DNA of 43,060 bases from Ectopseudomonas mendocina (GTDB taxonomy: Bacteria; Pseudomonadota; Gammaproteobacteria; Pseudomonadales; Pseudomonadaceae), in contig NZ_VRYE01000070.1 of NCBI RefSeq assembly GCF_008041835.1, positions 1 through 43,060 on the forward strand, read 5' to 3'. The notes beneath the pieces were generated by a model that was not told where the DNA came from, searched no databases, and saw only the letters and a list, made by a program, of their open reading frames with translations. The translations under genes and the position numbers were made by a program. Positions 1 to 9,011 of the stretch are shown here, piece by piece; within the stretch, counting starts at the first letter, position 1, and each line of letters begins with the position of its first letter.

Positions 1-204
1 GCCGTAGATCAGCAACGACAGCAACATAGCCGGATGGTAGGCAGCGCTGCCACGGCCCGCATAGACGCTCTCCAGCTTCGACAGATCCAGGCCCTCTACG
101 ACCTCCACCACGTAGCGCGCCAAATGTGACTCGGGCAGCCAGTCCTGCACCGACGGCGGGAGCAAGTAGTCGATTTCGCGGTTTATCGGTCGAAAGCGGC
201 TCAT
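1..204 (-). CDS. IS1182-family transposase, N-terminal fragment (cut by window edge)
   Basis: The reverse strand from 204 opens with ATG and reads to the window edge. The translation begins MSRFRPINREIDYLLPPSVQ and continues with DWLPESHLARYVVEVVEGLDL and GRGSAAYHPAMLLSLLIYG. This is the typical start of IS1182/IS1182-like DDE transposases, with the RPxNR.x.D.LLPPS opening and the Y(H)PxxLL.LLIYG block of the N-terminal domain. The catalytic DDE core lies outside the window, so integrity cannot be judged. It is the only clear transposase in the window and marks the accessory left edge beside the tRNA gene. Family assignment is from remembered sequence similarity. Confidence 0.8.
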   Translation of the reverse strand, partial: MSRFRPINREIDYLLPPSVQDWLPESHLARYVVEVVEGLDLSKLESVYAGRGSAAYHPAMLLSLLIYG

Positions 205-270
205 ACAGTCAGGTTCCAGGAGCGATGCGCAATTCTACCGGCGAGGGGAAAAGTCCGACAGGCTGCTAGG
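1..270 (-). mobile_element. Partial IS1182-like insertion sequence, one end
   Basis: The transposase start lies at 204. The outer side at about 245-270 reads, on the minus strand, CCTAGCAGCCTGTCGGACTT, which looks like the terminal inverted repeat of such an element. The opposite end is outside the window, so the boundary near 270 is an estimate and no target duplication can be checked. Confidence 0.5.
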
Positions 271-604
271 AATGCCGATGTGATAATGCCAAAGGTAGTT
301 GTCTCTGGCATATCTGAGCTTTTCGTAATAGTCAGGGTCTGTGCCAGGAACGTTGTCAGATGCGCGAATTTTGCCTGGCAGGCCATTCAAGCCGTGAGTC
401 TGGCCAGATGACCGTGGAATCCGCAGGCTTGGCTGTTTTGATTGCGGAATCGGTCAGCGGCATGGTGCCCCCGTGTGAGCCATGCCGGGCGGCGTTTGGC
501 GGCTCAGGTGTGAGTAGATTTATCGACCAAACTCGATCTACTCACAAATCTACTCACAATCTAGTGGGCTTACAAGGTAACGGTAGGGAACTGCGGGCAA
601 TAAA
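271..604. other. Intergenic stretch between IS end and tRNA terminator, no gene seen
   Basis: No open frame here has a plausible start, ribosome site and recognisable protein. The only structure I see is the cluster of 12-base repeats at 509-559. The stretch lies on the 3' side of a tRNA-Leu gene, a common integration position for genomic islands, and next to an insertion sequence. It may be eroded island DNA. Confidence 0.5.
509..559. repeat. Three copies of a 12-base repeat (two tandem, one inverted)
   Basis: ATCTACTCACAA occurs at 536-547 and again directly adjacent at 548-559. Its inverse TGTGAGTAGAT lies at 509-519. The inverted copy and the first direct copy can form a hairpin. The arrangement of short direct and inverted copies near a tRNA 3' end resembles recombinase arm sites, but no integrase gene is present, so this is only a suggestion. 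Confidence 0.6.
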
Positions 605-626
605 AAACCGGCTCAAGTGGCCGGTT
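600..626 (-). terminator. Intrinsic terminator of tRNA-Leu
   Basis: On the minus strand the stem AACCGGC (620-626) pairs with GCCGGTT (606-612). It is followed by a T-rich run (complement of the A-run at 602-607). It lies about 45 bases past the tRNA 3' end. Confidence 0.85.
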
Positions 627-670
627 CTCTGGGGTTTCAGGTCGTTTCGGTACGTCCTGAGATGTTTGTA

Positions 671-755
671 TGGTGCCCCGGGGGAGACTCGAACTCCCAC
701 TCCTTTCGAAAACGGATTTTGAATCCGCCGCGTCTACCGATTCCGCCACCGGGGC
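671..755 (-). tRNA. tRNA-Leu (anticodon CAA)
   Basis: The minus strand reads GCCCCGGTGGCGGAATCGGT at its 5' end, with a 7-bp acceptor stem GCCCCGG/CCGGGGC, discriminator A and encoded CCA at 671-673. The anticodon arm is GCGGA-TTCAAAA-TCCGT, giving anticodon CAA, which decodes UUG. A long variable arm and the T-loop GTTCGAGTC are present, as expected of a class II leucine tRNA. Length is 85 nt including CCA. It has its own promoter and terminator, so it is a single-gene transcription unit. Confidence 0.97.
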
Positions 756-768
756 ACGATGGCGGCGA

Positions 769-797
769 AGTATAGGGATGCGTCTGGCGCCGGTCAA
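769..797 (-). promoter_or_regulatory. Sigma-70 promoter of tRNA-Leu
   Basis: On the minus strand TTGACC (792-797) is followed by 17 bases and TATACT (769-774). The -10 box ends 13 bases before the tRNA 5' end, a good distance for a stable-RNA promoter. Both hexamers are near consensus. Confidence 0.85.
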
Positions 798-949
798 TCG
801 GCGTTGCTGTTGTTCTCTGGTCAATGGTGAGTCCGTCTGTTTGCAAATCGTTGTCATCGGGCGCGGCGGTGTTGTTACGGTTTGCCGATCCTTGGCGGCG
901 AGCGTGATGACTATGGCCTGTATATAGTGGCGCTGGCGTATATCCAGTC

Positions 950-1733
950 ATGGAGGAGGGTGTGATCAGAATCTTCAGCGGAGCGTTTTTTTGTCAGTCT
1001 GCTGCTGGCACCAACTGCCCGTGCTGCACCATTGGTCTACGGCGTTACTGGCGAAAGCTGGGCGCCCTACTGGATAGTCGAGCAGCAGCACGTGGGCGGT
1101 ATTTTCATGAATTCATGCTCGCACGGGATGAGTGCTTGCCAGAGCAGTTGTAAGCCAGTCGTCCCTTGCCGCCGCTGCGCACGCAGAAGCTGTTTCGCCA
1201 GGGGGCGCTGCAGATTGAGTGTTGCGTGAGCAAGCACTGGCGCCGTGATGCCGGGCTGGGTGAGGTGTCGTTGTGGACGGTGCCGGTGCTCGAGGGCGAG
1301 GAGATGCTGGTTTTCGCGCCAGGCAGGCGTTTTGCCTATCAACGGCTGCAGGATTTGCGTGGGCGTTCGATCGCGACCGTGCGTGGTTATGGCTACGTCG
1401 CAGTAAGTATTTCCAGCGTCGCGATGGTGCCGATGTGCAGGCGCTGATTCACCTGGTCGCGCAGGGGCGTAGCGAGGCCGGTATTCTGGATCGTCTCAAA
1501 TGGCGCTACCTGCAGCATGAGCATGCGATGTTGCAGGGGGCTCGTTGGCAAGTAGAGGAGGGGCCGACGATCAATCGCTCTCAGTTGCGTCTGCGCCTGC
1601 ATCGGCAGCAGGCGAACTGATTGGCGGCCTTTAATGCTGCGTACGTTCTCTGCAGGCCGATGGCACCCTGGCGCGTCTCGTTGCCCGCTATGCCCCGCAG
1701 GCTCACGTGGTCGGGCCAGTGGAAATCCGGTAA
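950..1733 (+). pseudogene. Broken periplasmic solute-binding protein gene (family 3-like)
   Basis: Pieces of one protein are spread over all three frames. A signal-peptide-like start (VIRIFSGAF) is followed, after a one-base frame change in a run of seven T at 986-992, by LLAPTARAAPLVYGVTGESW and APYWIVEQQ. A second frame change in the TTTT run near 1103 restores FHEFMLARDECLPEQL, which ends at an in-frame TAA (1151-1153). The same frame then continues with LEGEEMLVFAPGRRFAYQRL and LRGRSIATVRGYGY. Another change near 1400 and a stop at 1618-1620 precede the tail [16 protein letters not shown], ending at TAA 1731-1733. The pattern fits an extracytoplasmic amino-acid-type binding protein (SBP_bac_3 family) of about 250 residues. 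At least four lesions make it non-functional. Exact ligand unknown. Confidence 0.8.
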
Positions 1734-1768
1734 GCTCTGCGACCCTGCAAAAATACCCCCTCCGAATC

Positions 1769-3948
<2,180 letters not shown>

Positions 3949-3989
3949 TTCCCCGAACGTTTGAAGATCCTTTCCATTAGGAGTGTTAC

Positions 3990-4316
3990 ATGAGCTTTTT
4001 CATCCCCGCCGCCTACGCTGATACCGCAGCTGCTGGCCCTGCCAGTGGTTTCGAGTGGGTTTTCCTGATCGGCTTCCTGGTCATCTTCTACCTGATGATC
4101 TGGCGTCCGCAGGCCAAGCGTGCCAAAGAGCACAAGAATCTGCTTGGCAGCCTGCAGAAGGGCGACGAAGTGGTCACCAGCGGTGGTATCGCCGGCAAGG
4201 TGTCCAAGGTTGCTGACGATTTCGTGGTGGTCGAGGTGTCTGACAGCGTCGAGCTGAAATTCCAGAAGCAGGCCATCGCTGCCACCCTGCCCAAGGGCAC
4301 GCTGAAAGCCATCTGA
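3990..4316 (+). CDS. yajC: Sec translocon accessory protein YajC
   Basis: A small inner-membrane protein that associates with SecD-SecF at the Sec translocon. It has 108 residues: a short N-terminal part, one membrane span around residues 21-39 (FEWVFLIGFLVIFYLMIW), then the RPQAKRAKEHKNLL block and a cytoplasmic YajC domain with GDEVVTSGGIAGKV. AGGAG upstream of the ATG is a good ribosome site. It sits between tgt and secD, the usual gammaproteobacterial queA-tgt-yajC-secDF order. Confidence 0.95.
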   Translation: MSFFIPAAYADTAAAGPASGFEWVFLIGFLVIFYLMIWRPQAKRAKEHKNLLGSLQKGDEVVTSGGIAGKVSKVADDFVVVEVSDSVELKFQKQAIAATLPKGTLKAI

Positions 4317-4340
4317 TTCGGTTCTTAGTTTCCATTCGAC

Positions 4341-4359
4341 GGGGCGCTTTTAGCGCCCC
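4341..4359 (+). other. GC-rich hairpin between yajC and secD
   Basis: GGGGCGCT (4341-4348) pairs with AGCGCCCC (4352-4359) over a three-base loop. No T-run follows, so it is unlikely to be a full terminator. It may tune expression or protect the upstream mRNA. Confidence 0.5.
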
Positions 4360-4383
4360 GCGTCATAAGCGGGCGGCTCGTTC

Positions 4384-6252
4384 ATGCTCAATAAATACCC
4401 TCTGTGGAAGTACCTGCTGATTTTGTCCGTTCTGGCAATCGGCCTGGTGTACTCCATTCCCAACCTTTATCCAGACGATCCTGCCATACAGATCAGTGGC
4501 GCCAGCTCGGCGCTGAGCATCGAGCAGGCGGATGTCGACCGTGCCAGCAAAGCGCTGCAGGACGCCGGTATTGTCGTCAAGGCTGCCAGCATCGACGAGC
4601 GTGGCCGCGGTGGTCTGATTCGTCTGACCAGGCAGGATGACCAGTTGCCGGCCAAGGACATCGTCCGCCGTGCGCTGGGCGATGATTACGTCGTGGCGCT
4701 GAACCTGGCGCAAACCACCCCCGACTGGCTGCGTAGCCTGGGTGCGAGCCCGATGAAGCTCGGCCTGGATCTGTCTGGTGGTGTGCACTTCCTGCTGGAA
4801 GTCGACATGGACAAGGCGCTGGATGTGCGCCGCAAGGTTTATGAAGGTGAGATCAAGAGCCTGCTGCGCAAGGAGCGTATTCGCTACCGCAGCATGCCGG
4901 AAAGCAATGGCCGGATTCAGCTCGGCTTTGCCGACAGCGACACGCTGGACAAGGCGCAGCGCCTGATTCGCAAGGATTACAGCGATTTCGAACTGACCAC
5001 TGTCGAGCGTGGCGGCCAGCATATTCTGCAGCTGGGTCTGACTCAGGCGAAGATCGCCGAGATTCGTGAGTACTCCATTCGCCAGAACCTCACCACTGTA
5101 CGCAATCGCGTTAATGAACTGGGCGTGGCCGAGCCGCTGGTGCAGCGCCAGGGTGCCAACCGTATCGTGGTGGAGCTGCCGGGTGTGCAGGACACTGCCG
5201 AGGCCAAGCGTATTCTCGGCAAGACCGCCAGCCTGGAGTTCCGTCTGCAGGCCGACCCCAATGCGCCGCGTGGCGCCACCGAGACCTTCAGCTTCCGTGA
5301 GGAAGGTCGTCCGCCGGTACAGCTGGAGCGTGAGCTGATCATCACTGGCGATCAGGTGACCGACGCCCAGGCGAGCTTCGACGAGAACGGTCGCCCGCAG
5401 GTGAACATTCGCCTCGACGGTCACGGCGGCGAGCTGATGAACCGCGCCACCCGCAACAACGTCGGCCGCAGCATGGCGGTGATCTTCATCGAGCAGAAGC
5501 CGGTCACCCGCTACGTGCGTCAGACTATCGACGGCGTCGAGCAGGAAGTTGCCATTTCTTCCTTCGTGGAAGAGAAGAAGATCATCAGCCTGGCGACCAT
5601 CCAGTCGCCACTGGGCAGCCAGTTCCGCATCACCGGCCTGAACGGCCAGGGCGAGTCGTCCGAGCTGGCGCTGCTGCTGCGTGCCGGTGGTCTGGCGGCA
5701 CCGATGTACTTCGCTGAAGAGCGCACCATCGGCCCGAGCCTGGGGGCCGAGAACATTGCCAAAGGTATCGCCTCCACCGAGTGGGCGATGATCTTCGTGT
5801 CCCTGTTCATCATCGCCATCTATCGCTTCTTCGGTGTGCTGGCGACCGTTGCCCTGGCGTTCAACCTGGTGCTGCTGGTCGGTCTGATGTCGGCCATTGG
5901 CGCGACCCTGACCCTGCCGGGTATCGCCGGTATTGTGCTGACCCTGGGTATGGCGGTAGACGCCAACGTGCTGATTTTCTCGCGGATACGCGAGGAGCTG
6001 GCCAATGGACTGCCGGTGCAGCGTGCCCTGCACGAGGGCTTCGATCGTGCCTATTCGGCGATTCTGGACAGTAACCTGACCACCTTGTTGGTGGGCGGCA
6101 TCCTATTCGCCATGGGGACCGGTCCGGTCAAGGGCTTCGCGGTAACGCTGTCGCTGGGCATCATTACGTCGATGTTCACCGCCATCATGTTCACCCGTGG
6201 TCTGGTCAACCTGATCTTCGGTGGCCGTAACTTCAAGAAGCTGTGGATCTGA
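4384..6252 (+). CDS. secD: Protein translocase subunit SecD
   Basis: Part of the SecD-SecF complex, which uses the proton motive force to pull exported proteins through SecYEG. It has 622 residues. One N-terminal span (about residues 8-26) leads to a large periplasmic region with GLDLSGG at 127-133. Five further membrane spans follow from about residue 455. These contain the RND-type blocks GIAGIVLTLGMAVDANVLIF and SRIREEL. The length is normal for SecD of this type. It follows yajC after 67 bases and precedes secF by 9, so all belong to one operon. Confidence 0.97.
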   Translation: MLNKYPLWKYLLILSVLAIGLVYSIPNLYPDDPAIQISGASSALSIEQADVDRASKALQDAGIVVKAASIDERGRGGLIRLTRQDDQLPAKDIVRRALGDDYVVALNLAQTTPDWLRSLGASPMKLGLDLSGGVHFLLEVDMDKALDVRRKVYEGEIKSLLRKERIRYRSMPESNGRIQLGFADSDTLDKAQRLIRKDYSDFELTTVERGGQHILQLGLTQAKIAEIREYSIRQNLTTVRNRVNELGVAEPLVQRQGANRIVVELPGVQDTAEAKRILGKTASLEFRLQADPNAPRGATETFSFREEGRPPVQLERELIITGDQVTDAQASFDENGRPQVNIRLDGHGGELMNRATRNNVGRSMAVIFIEQKPVTRYVRQTIDGVEQEVAISSFVEEKKIISLATIQSPLGSQFRITGLNGQGESSELALLLRAGGLAAPMYFAEERTIGPSLGAENIAKGIASTEWAMIFVSLFIIAIYRFFGVLATVALAFNLVLLVGLMSAIGATLTLPGIAGIVLTLGMAVDANVLIFSRIREELANGLPVQRALHEGFDRAYSAILDSNLTTLLVGGILFAMGTGPVKGFAVTLSLGIITSMFTAIMFTRGLVNLIFGGRNFKKLWI

Positions 6253-6261
6253 GGTGCAGCC

Positions 6262-7179
6262 ATGATCAAGTCAACCATTCGTTTCATGGCGGTCCGCAAT
6301 ATCGCCTTCTCCATTACGGTCGTGCTGACGCTGATTGGTCTCGGCGCGCTGTTTACCAAGGGGCTTAATTTCGGCCTGGATTTCACCGGTGGCACCCTGA
6401 TCGAGTTGCAGTACGAGCAGCCGGCCAACCTAGAGCTGATCAAGGCCGAGTTGAGCCAGGCCGGTTATACCGACGCCGTGGTGCAAAGCTTTGGCGCCAG
6501 CACGGATGTACTGGTGCGTCTGGCTGGCGATTCCCCTGATCTGGGTAATGAGGTCGCGGCTGCGCTGCGCAAGGTCGACGAGGCAGCGCGCTTCGAGGTC
6601 AAGCGCGTCGAGTTCGTCGGTCCGCAGGTCGGTGAAGAGCTGCGTGACCAGGGCGGTATCGCCATGCTCCTGGCGCTAGGCGGGATCATGCTCTACCTGG
6701 CGTTTCGCTTTCAGTGGAAGTTTGGTGTCGGTGCCATTGCATCCTTGGTGCATGACGTGATCATCACCTTGGGCGTGCTGGCCTTCTTCCAGATTCCGTT
6801 CGACCTGACGGTACTGGCGGCGGTGCTGGCGATGATCGGTTACTCGCTCAACGACACCATCATCATCTACGACCGTATCCGCGAGAACTTCCGCGTACTG
6901 CGCAAGACCTCGTTGATCGAGAACATCGACGTTTCGATCACGCAGACCTTGCTGCGTACCATCGCCACTTCGCTGTCCACTGCGCTGGCCTTGTTGGCAC
7001 TGCTGTTCTTCGGCGGTGACGTACTGGCGGCCTTCGCGCTGACCCTGTTGGTCGGTGTGGTAGTCGGTACCTATTCCTCGGTCTATATCGGCGCCACGGC
7101 ACTGGTGTGGTTGAAACTCAGCGTCGAAGATCTGATTCCGCCAGTGGCTGAAGCCGAGGCGGACGACGGTCGCCCCTGA
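6262..7179 (+). CDS. secF: Protein translocase subunit SecF
   Basis: Partner of SecD in proton-driven protein export. It has 305 residues: one N-terminal span (about 14-34), the motif GLNFGLDFTGGTLIE, a periplasmic loop, and five spans ending in a charged tail. Diagnostic blocks are LAAVLAMIGYSLNDTIIIYD and RIRENFR. GAGG lies a few bases before the ATG. It ends the queA-secF unit, with a strong terminator 30 bases on. Confidence 0.97.
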   Translation: MIKSTIRFMAVRNIAFSITVVLTLIGLGALFTKGLNFGLDFTGGTLIELQYEQPANLELIKAELSQAGYTDAVVQSFGASTDVLVRLAGDSPDLGNEVAAALRKVDEAARFEVKRVEFVGPQVGEELRDQGGIAMLLALGGIMLYLAFRFQWKFGVGAIASLVHDVIITLGVLAFFQIPFDLTVLAAVLAMIGYSLNDTIIIYDRIRENFRVLRKTSLIENIDVSITQTLLRTIATSLSTALALLALLFFGGDVLAAFALTLLVGVVVGTYSSVYIGATALVWLKLSVEDLIPPVAEAEADDGRP

Positions 7180-7208
7180 TGGTGTGATTGACTTCATGAA
7201 ACTCAGCG

Positions 7209-7244
7209 AAAGCCGCGGCAAGTCGAACTTGTCGCGGCTTTTTG
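7209..7244 (+). terminator. Intrinsic terminator after secF
   Basis: AAAGCCGCG plus GCAAG pairs with CTTGTCGCGGCTTT around the loop TCGAA. The only flaw is one G-T pair. A run of five T ends at 7243. Confidence 0.9.
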
Positions 7245-7296
7245 CTGTCCCAGGCAGGGAGAAGGGCGCGAGTCGCCGAGCCTAGGAGACACAAAA

Positions 7297-7839
7297 ATGA
7301 ACAAGTCGATGTTGGTAGGTGCCGTACTGGGTGCTGTGGGTGTGACCGCTGGTGGGGCCGTAGCGACCTATAGCCTGGTTGATCGCGAGCCGGATTATGC
7401 CGAGGTGCTGGCGGTAACGCCGATCAACGAAACCGTTAAAACGCCGCGTGAGGTCTGCCAGGATGTCACCGTCACCCGCCAGCGTCCGGTGCAGGATCAG
7501 CACCAGATCGCCGGCACGGCCATCGGCGCCATTGCCGGCGGCCTGCTGGGCAATCAGGTGGGGGGTGGCACGGGCAAGAAGATCGCGACCGTCGCGGGTG
7601 CGGTTGGCGGCGGTTATGCCGGCAACAAGATTCAGGAAGGCATGCAGCAGCGTGACACCTACACCACCACCGAAACCCGCTGCAACACCGTGACCGATAC
7701 CAGCGAGAAGCTGGTGGGCTATGACGTGAAGTACCAGTTGGGCGAGCAGGTTGGCACCGTACGCATGGATCGTGATCCGGGTAGCCGTATCCCGGTCAAC
7801 AAGCAGGGCGAGTTGGTGCTGGTGCAGCAGGCTCAGTAA
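7297..7839 (+). CDS. Glycine-zipper outer-membrane protein (17 kDa surface antigen/SlyB-like)
   Basis: A protein of 180 residues with an N-terminal hydrophobic segment (about 5-27) that has no clear lipobox cysteine, so it may be an anchor or an uncleaved signal. Residues 71-117 form a glycine zipper: AGTAIGAIAGGLLGNQVGGG then TVAGAVGGGYAGNKIQ. The C-terminal part (VGYDVKYQLGEQVGTVRMDR) is the soluble domain of this family. Such proteins sit in the cell envelope, and their role in envelope integrity is inferred in most species. The P. aeruginosa counterpart lies at the same place next to suhB. AGGAG precedes the ATG. The gene is convergent with suhB. Confidence 0.85.
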   Translation: MNKSMLVGAVLGAVGVTAGGAVATYSLVDREPDYAEVLAVTPINETVKTPREVCQDVTVTRQRPVQDQHQIAGTAIGAIAGGLLGNQVGGGTGKKIATVAGAVGGGYAGNKIQEGMQQRDTYTTTETRCNTVTDTSEKLVGYDVKYQLGEQVGTVRMDRDPGSRIPVNKQGELVLVQQAQ

Positions 7840-7850
7840 GAATCTAAAGC

Positions 7851-7871
7851 AATAAAAAACGCCCCTCGGGG
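7851..7871 (+). terminator. Left half of an interrupted bidirectional terminator
   Basis: AATAAAAAACG followed by CCCCTCGGGG. It matches, inverted, the right half at 8018-8038. Joining the two halves with one copy of the 10-base core gives an uninterrupted palindromic terminator for the two convergent genes. Confidence 0.85.
7862..7871. repeat. Left copy of 10-base target duplication (CCCCTCGGGG)
   Basis: Directly repeated at 8018-8027 on the other side of the 146-base element. It is the exact dyad centre of the original terminator stem. Confidence 0.85.
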
Positions 7872-8017
7872 TAATGCCAGTCAGTTAAGCGTCGCCGCTG
7901 CGAATACGTAGGAGCGGCGCCCCGCCGCGAACCAGGGCGATGCGCAATTGAAAAGCTTCGCCCCGAGGCGGGGCTCCTACGAAAGGCCGCTTTGGCAATC
8001 TTATCTGATCGGCATTA
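7872..8017 (+). mobile_element. 146-base terminator-inserted element, copy A
   Basis: The element starts TAATGCC and ends GGCATTA. Its terminal inverted repeats are AATGCCAGTCAGTTAAGC (7873-7890) and, read inward from the other end, AATGCCGATCAGATAAGC, which match at 15 of 18 positions. Inside is a two-REP palindrome (7908-7980). A second copy, inverted, is at 40815-40960. The two align without gaps over 146 positions with about 13 differences by hand count. It carries no coding sequence, so it would need a transposase supplied elsewhere. The 10-base flanking duplications support transposition. Confidence 0.8.
7908..7980. repeat. REPIN-like pair of inverted REP sequences inside element A
   Basis: GTAGGAGCGGCGCCCCGCCG (7908-7927) and, at the other side, CGAGGCGGGGCTCCTAC (7964-7980) are inverted. 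Each arm also has its own GC-rich palindrome. The GTAGGAGC...GCTCCTAC frame is the usual Pseudomonas REP form. The pair spans 73 bases, the same length as in element B. Confidence 0.8.
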
Positions 8018-8027
8018 CCCCTCGGGG
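8018..8027. repeat. Right copy of 10-base target duplication (CCCCTCGGGG)
   Basis: Identical to 7862-7871. It directly borders the end of the 146-base element. Confidence 0.85.
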
Positions 8028-8038
8028 CGTTTTTTATT
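8018..8038 (-). terminator. Right half of the interrupted bidirectional terminator
   Basis: CCCCTCGGGG followed by CGTTTTTTATT. The T-run serves the plus strand, and the A-run at 7853-7858 serves suhB on the minus strand. Together with the element's inverted ends, the two halves can still pair into a long stem (11 + 10 + 18 positions). Confidence 0.75.
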
Positions 8039-8050
8039 GTTCGATGGAAC

Positions 8051-8866
8051 TCAGCGCTTCATCGAGGGTGCCAGATGTGGCTGGATCGCGGTCAGCACGG
8101 CCTTGAAGCATTTGGTGTTGCCGGCCACGATCTGGCCCTTTTCGAGGAATTCATGGCTGCCGCTGAAGTCGCTGACCAGGCCGCCTGCTTCCTGGATCAG
8201 CAGCGCGCCGGCTGCCATATCCCATTCGGACAGGCCGAACTCCCAGAACGCATCGAAGCGACCGGCGGCGACATAGGCCAGGTCCAGGCTGGCTGCGCCT
8301 GCACGGCGAATGCCGGCGGTCTGGCCGGTCAGGCTGCGGAACATGTTCAGGTAATTGTCCAGGTGATCGAGCTGGCCGTCACGGAACGGGAAGCCGGTGC
8401 CGAGCAGGGCGCCGTCGAGGCTCTTGCGGATGCTCACGCGCAGGCGGCGACCGTTGAGGGCGGCGCCACGGCCGCGGCTGGCGGTGAATTCTTCCTGGCG
8501 CACCGGGTCAAGGACGATGGCGTGCTCAAGGCGGCCGCGGTATTTGCAGGCGATGCTGATGGCGAAGTGCGGTACGCCGCGAACGAAGTTGGTGGTGCCG
8601 TCCAGCGGGTCGATGATCCACTGGTAGTCGGCGCCGTCGCCGCTGCCTTCCAGCACGCCGCCTTCCTCGCCCAGGAAGCTGTGGGTCGGGTAGGCCTTGC
8701 GGATGGCCTGGACGATCATCAGCTCAGCGGCTTTGTCGACCTCGGTGACGTAATCCTTGGCGTCCTTCTCGTCGACCGAGATGACATCCAGGCGCTCGAT
8801 CGAGCGAAAGATCATTTCACCGGCGCTGCGAGCGGCGCGCAGGGCGATATTCAGCATGGGCTGCAT
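8051..8866 (-). CDS. suhB: Inositol-1-monophosphatase family protein SuhB
   Basis: A magnesium-dependent phosphatase of the inositol monophosphatase family. In enterobacteria SuhB also acts in rRNA antitermination, and in P. aeruginosa it is reported as a virulence regulator. It has 271 residues. Metal ligands are visible at E67 (LGEEGG) and D86/D89 (IIDPLDGTTNF), with the C-terminal block EWDMAAGALLIQEAGG. The start MQPMLNIALRAARSAG is the family's usual one. It is convergent with the glycine-zipper gene and divergent from trmJ. Confidence 0.95.
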   Translation of the reverse strand: MQPMLNIALRAARSAGEMIFRSIERLDVISVDEKDAKDYVTEVDKAAELMIVQAIRKAYPTHSFLGEEGGVLEGSGDGADYQWIIDPLDGTTNFVRGVPHFAISIACKYRGRLEHAIVLDPVRQEEFTASRGRGAALNGRRLRVSIRKSLDGALLGTGFPFRDGQLDHLDNYLNMFRSLTGQTAGIRRAGAASLDLAYVAAGRFDAFWEFGLSEWDMAAGALLIQEAGGLVSDFSGSHEFLEKGQIVAGNTKCFKAVLTAIQPHLAPSMKR

Positions 8867-9011
8867 GGGCGGTTCACCTGGGGCGTTAAAGAAAGCCGGC
8901 CATGTTAGCAGAAAACCGTTGCCGATGAAGCGCCGTCTGTACGCTGCATGGCATTAATCGAAGGGCTTGGGTAAGATCGTCGCCCCCTTGAGATTTCTGA
9001 GAGCGTCTGCG

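Noticed and set aside
360..722. 120-codon open frame between the insertion sequence and the tRNA
   Set aside because: It runs through the tRNA terminator and into the tRNA itself, with no ribosome site or similarity.
4363..6033. 556-codon open frame on the minus strand opposite secD
   Set aside because: It lies fully antisense to a certain gene, is rich in Gln, His and Arg, and shows no family motif. This is a usual artefact of high-GC codon bias.
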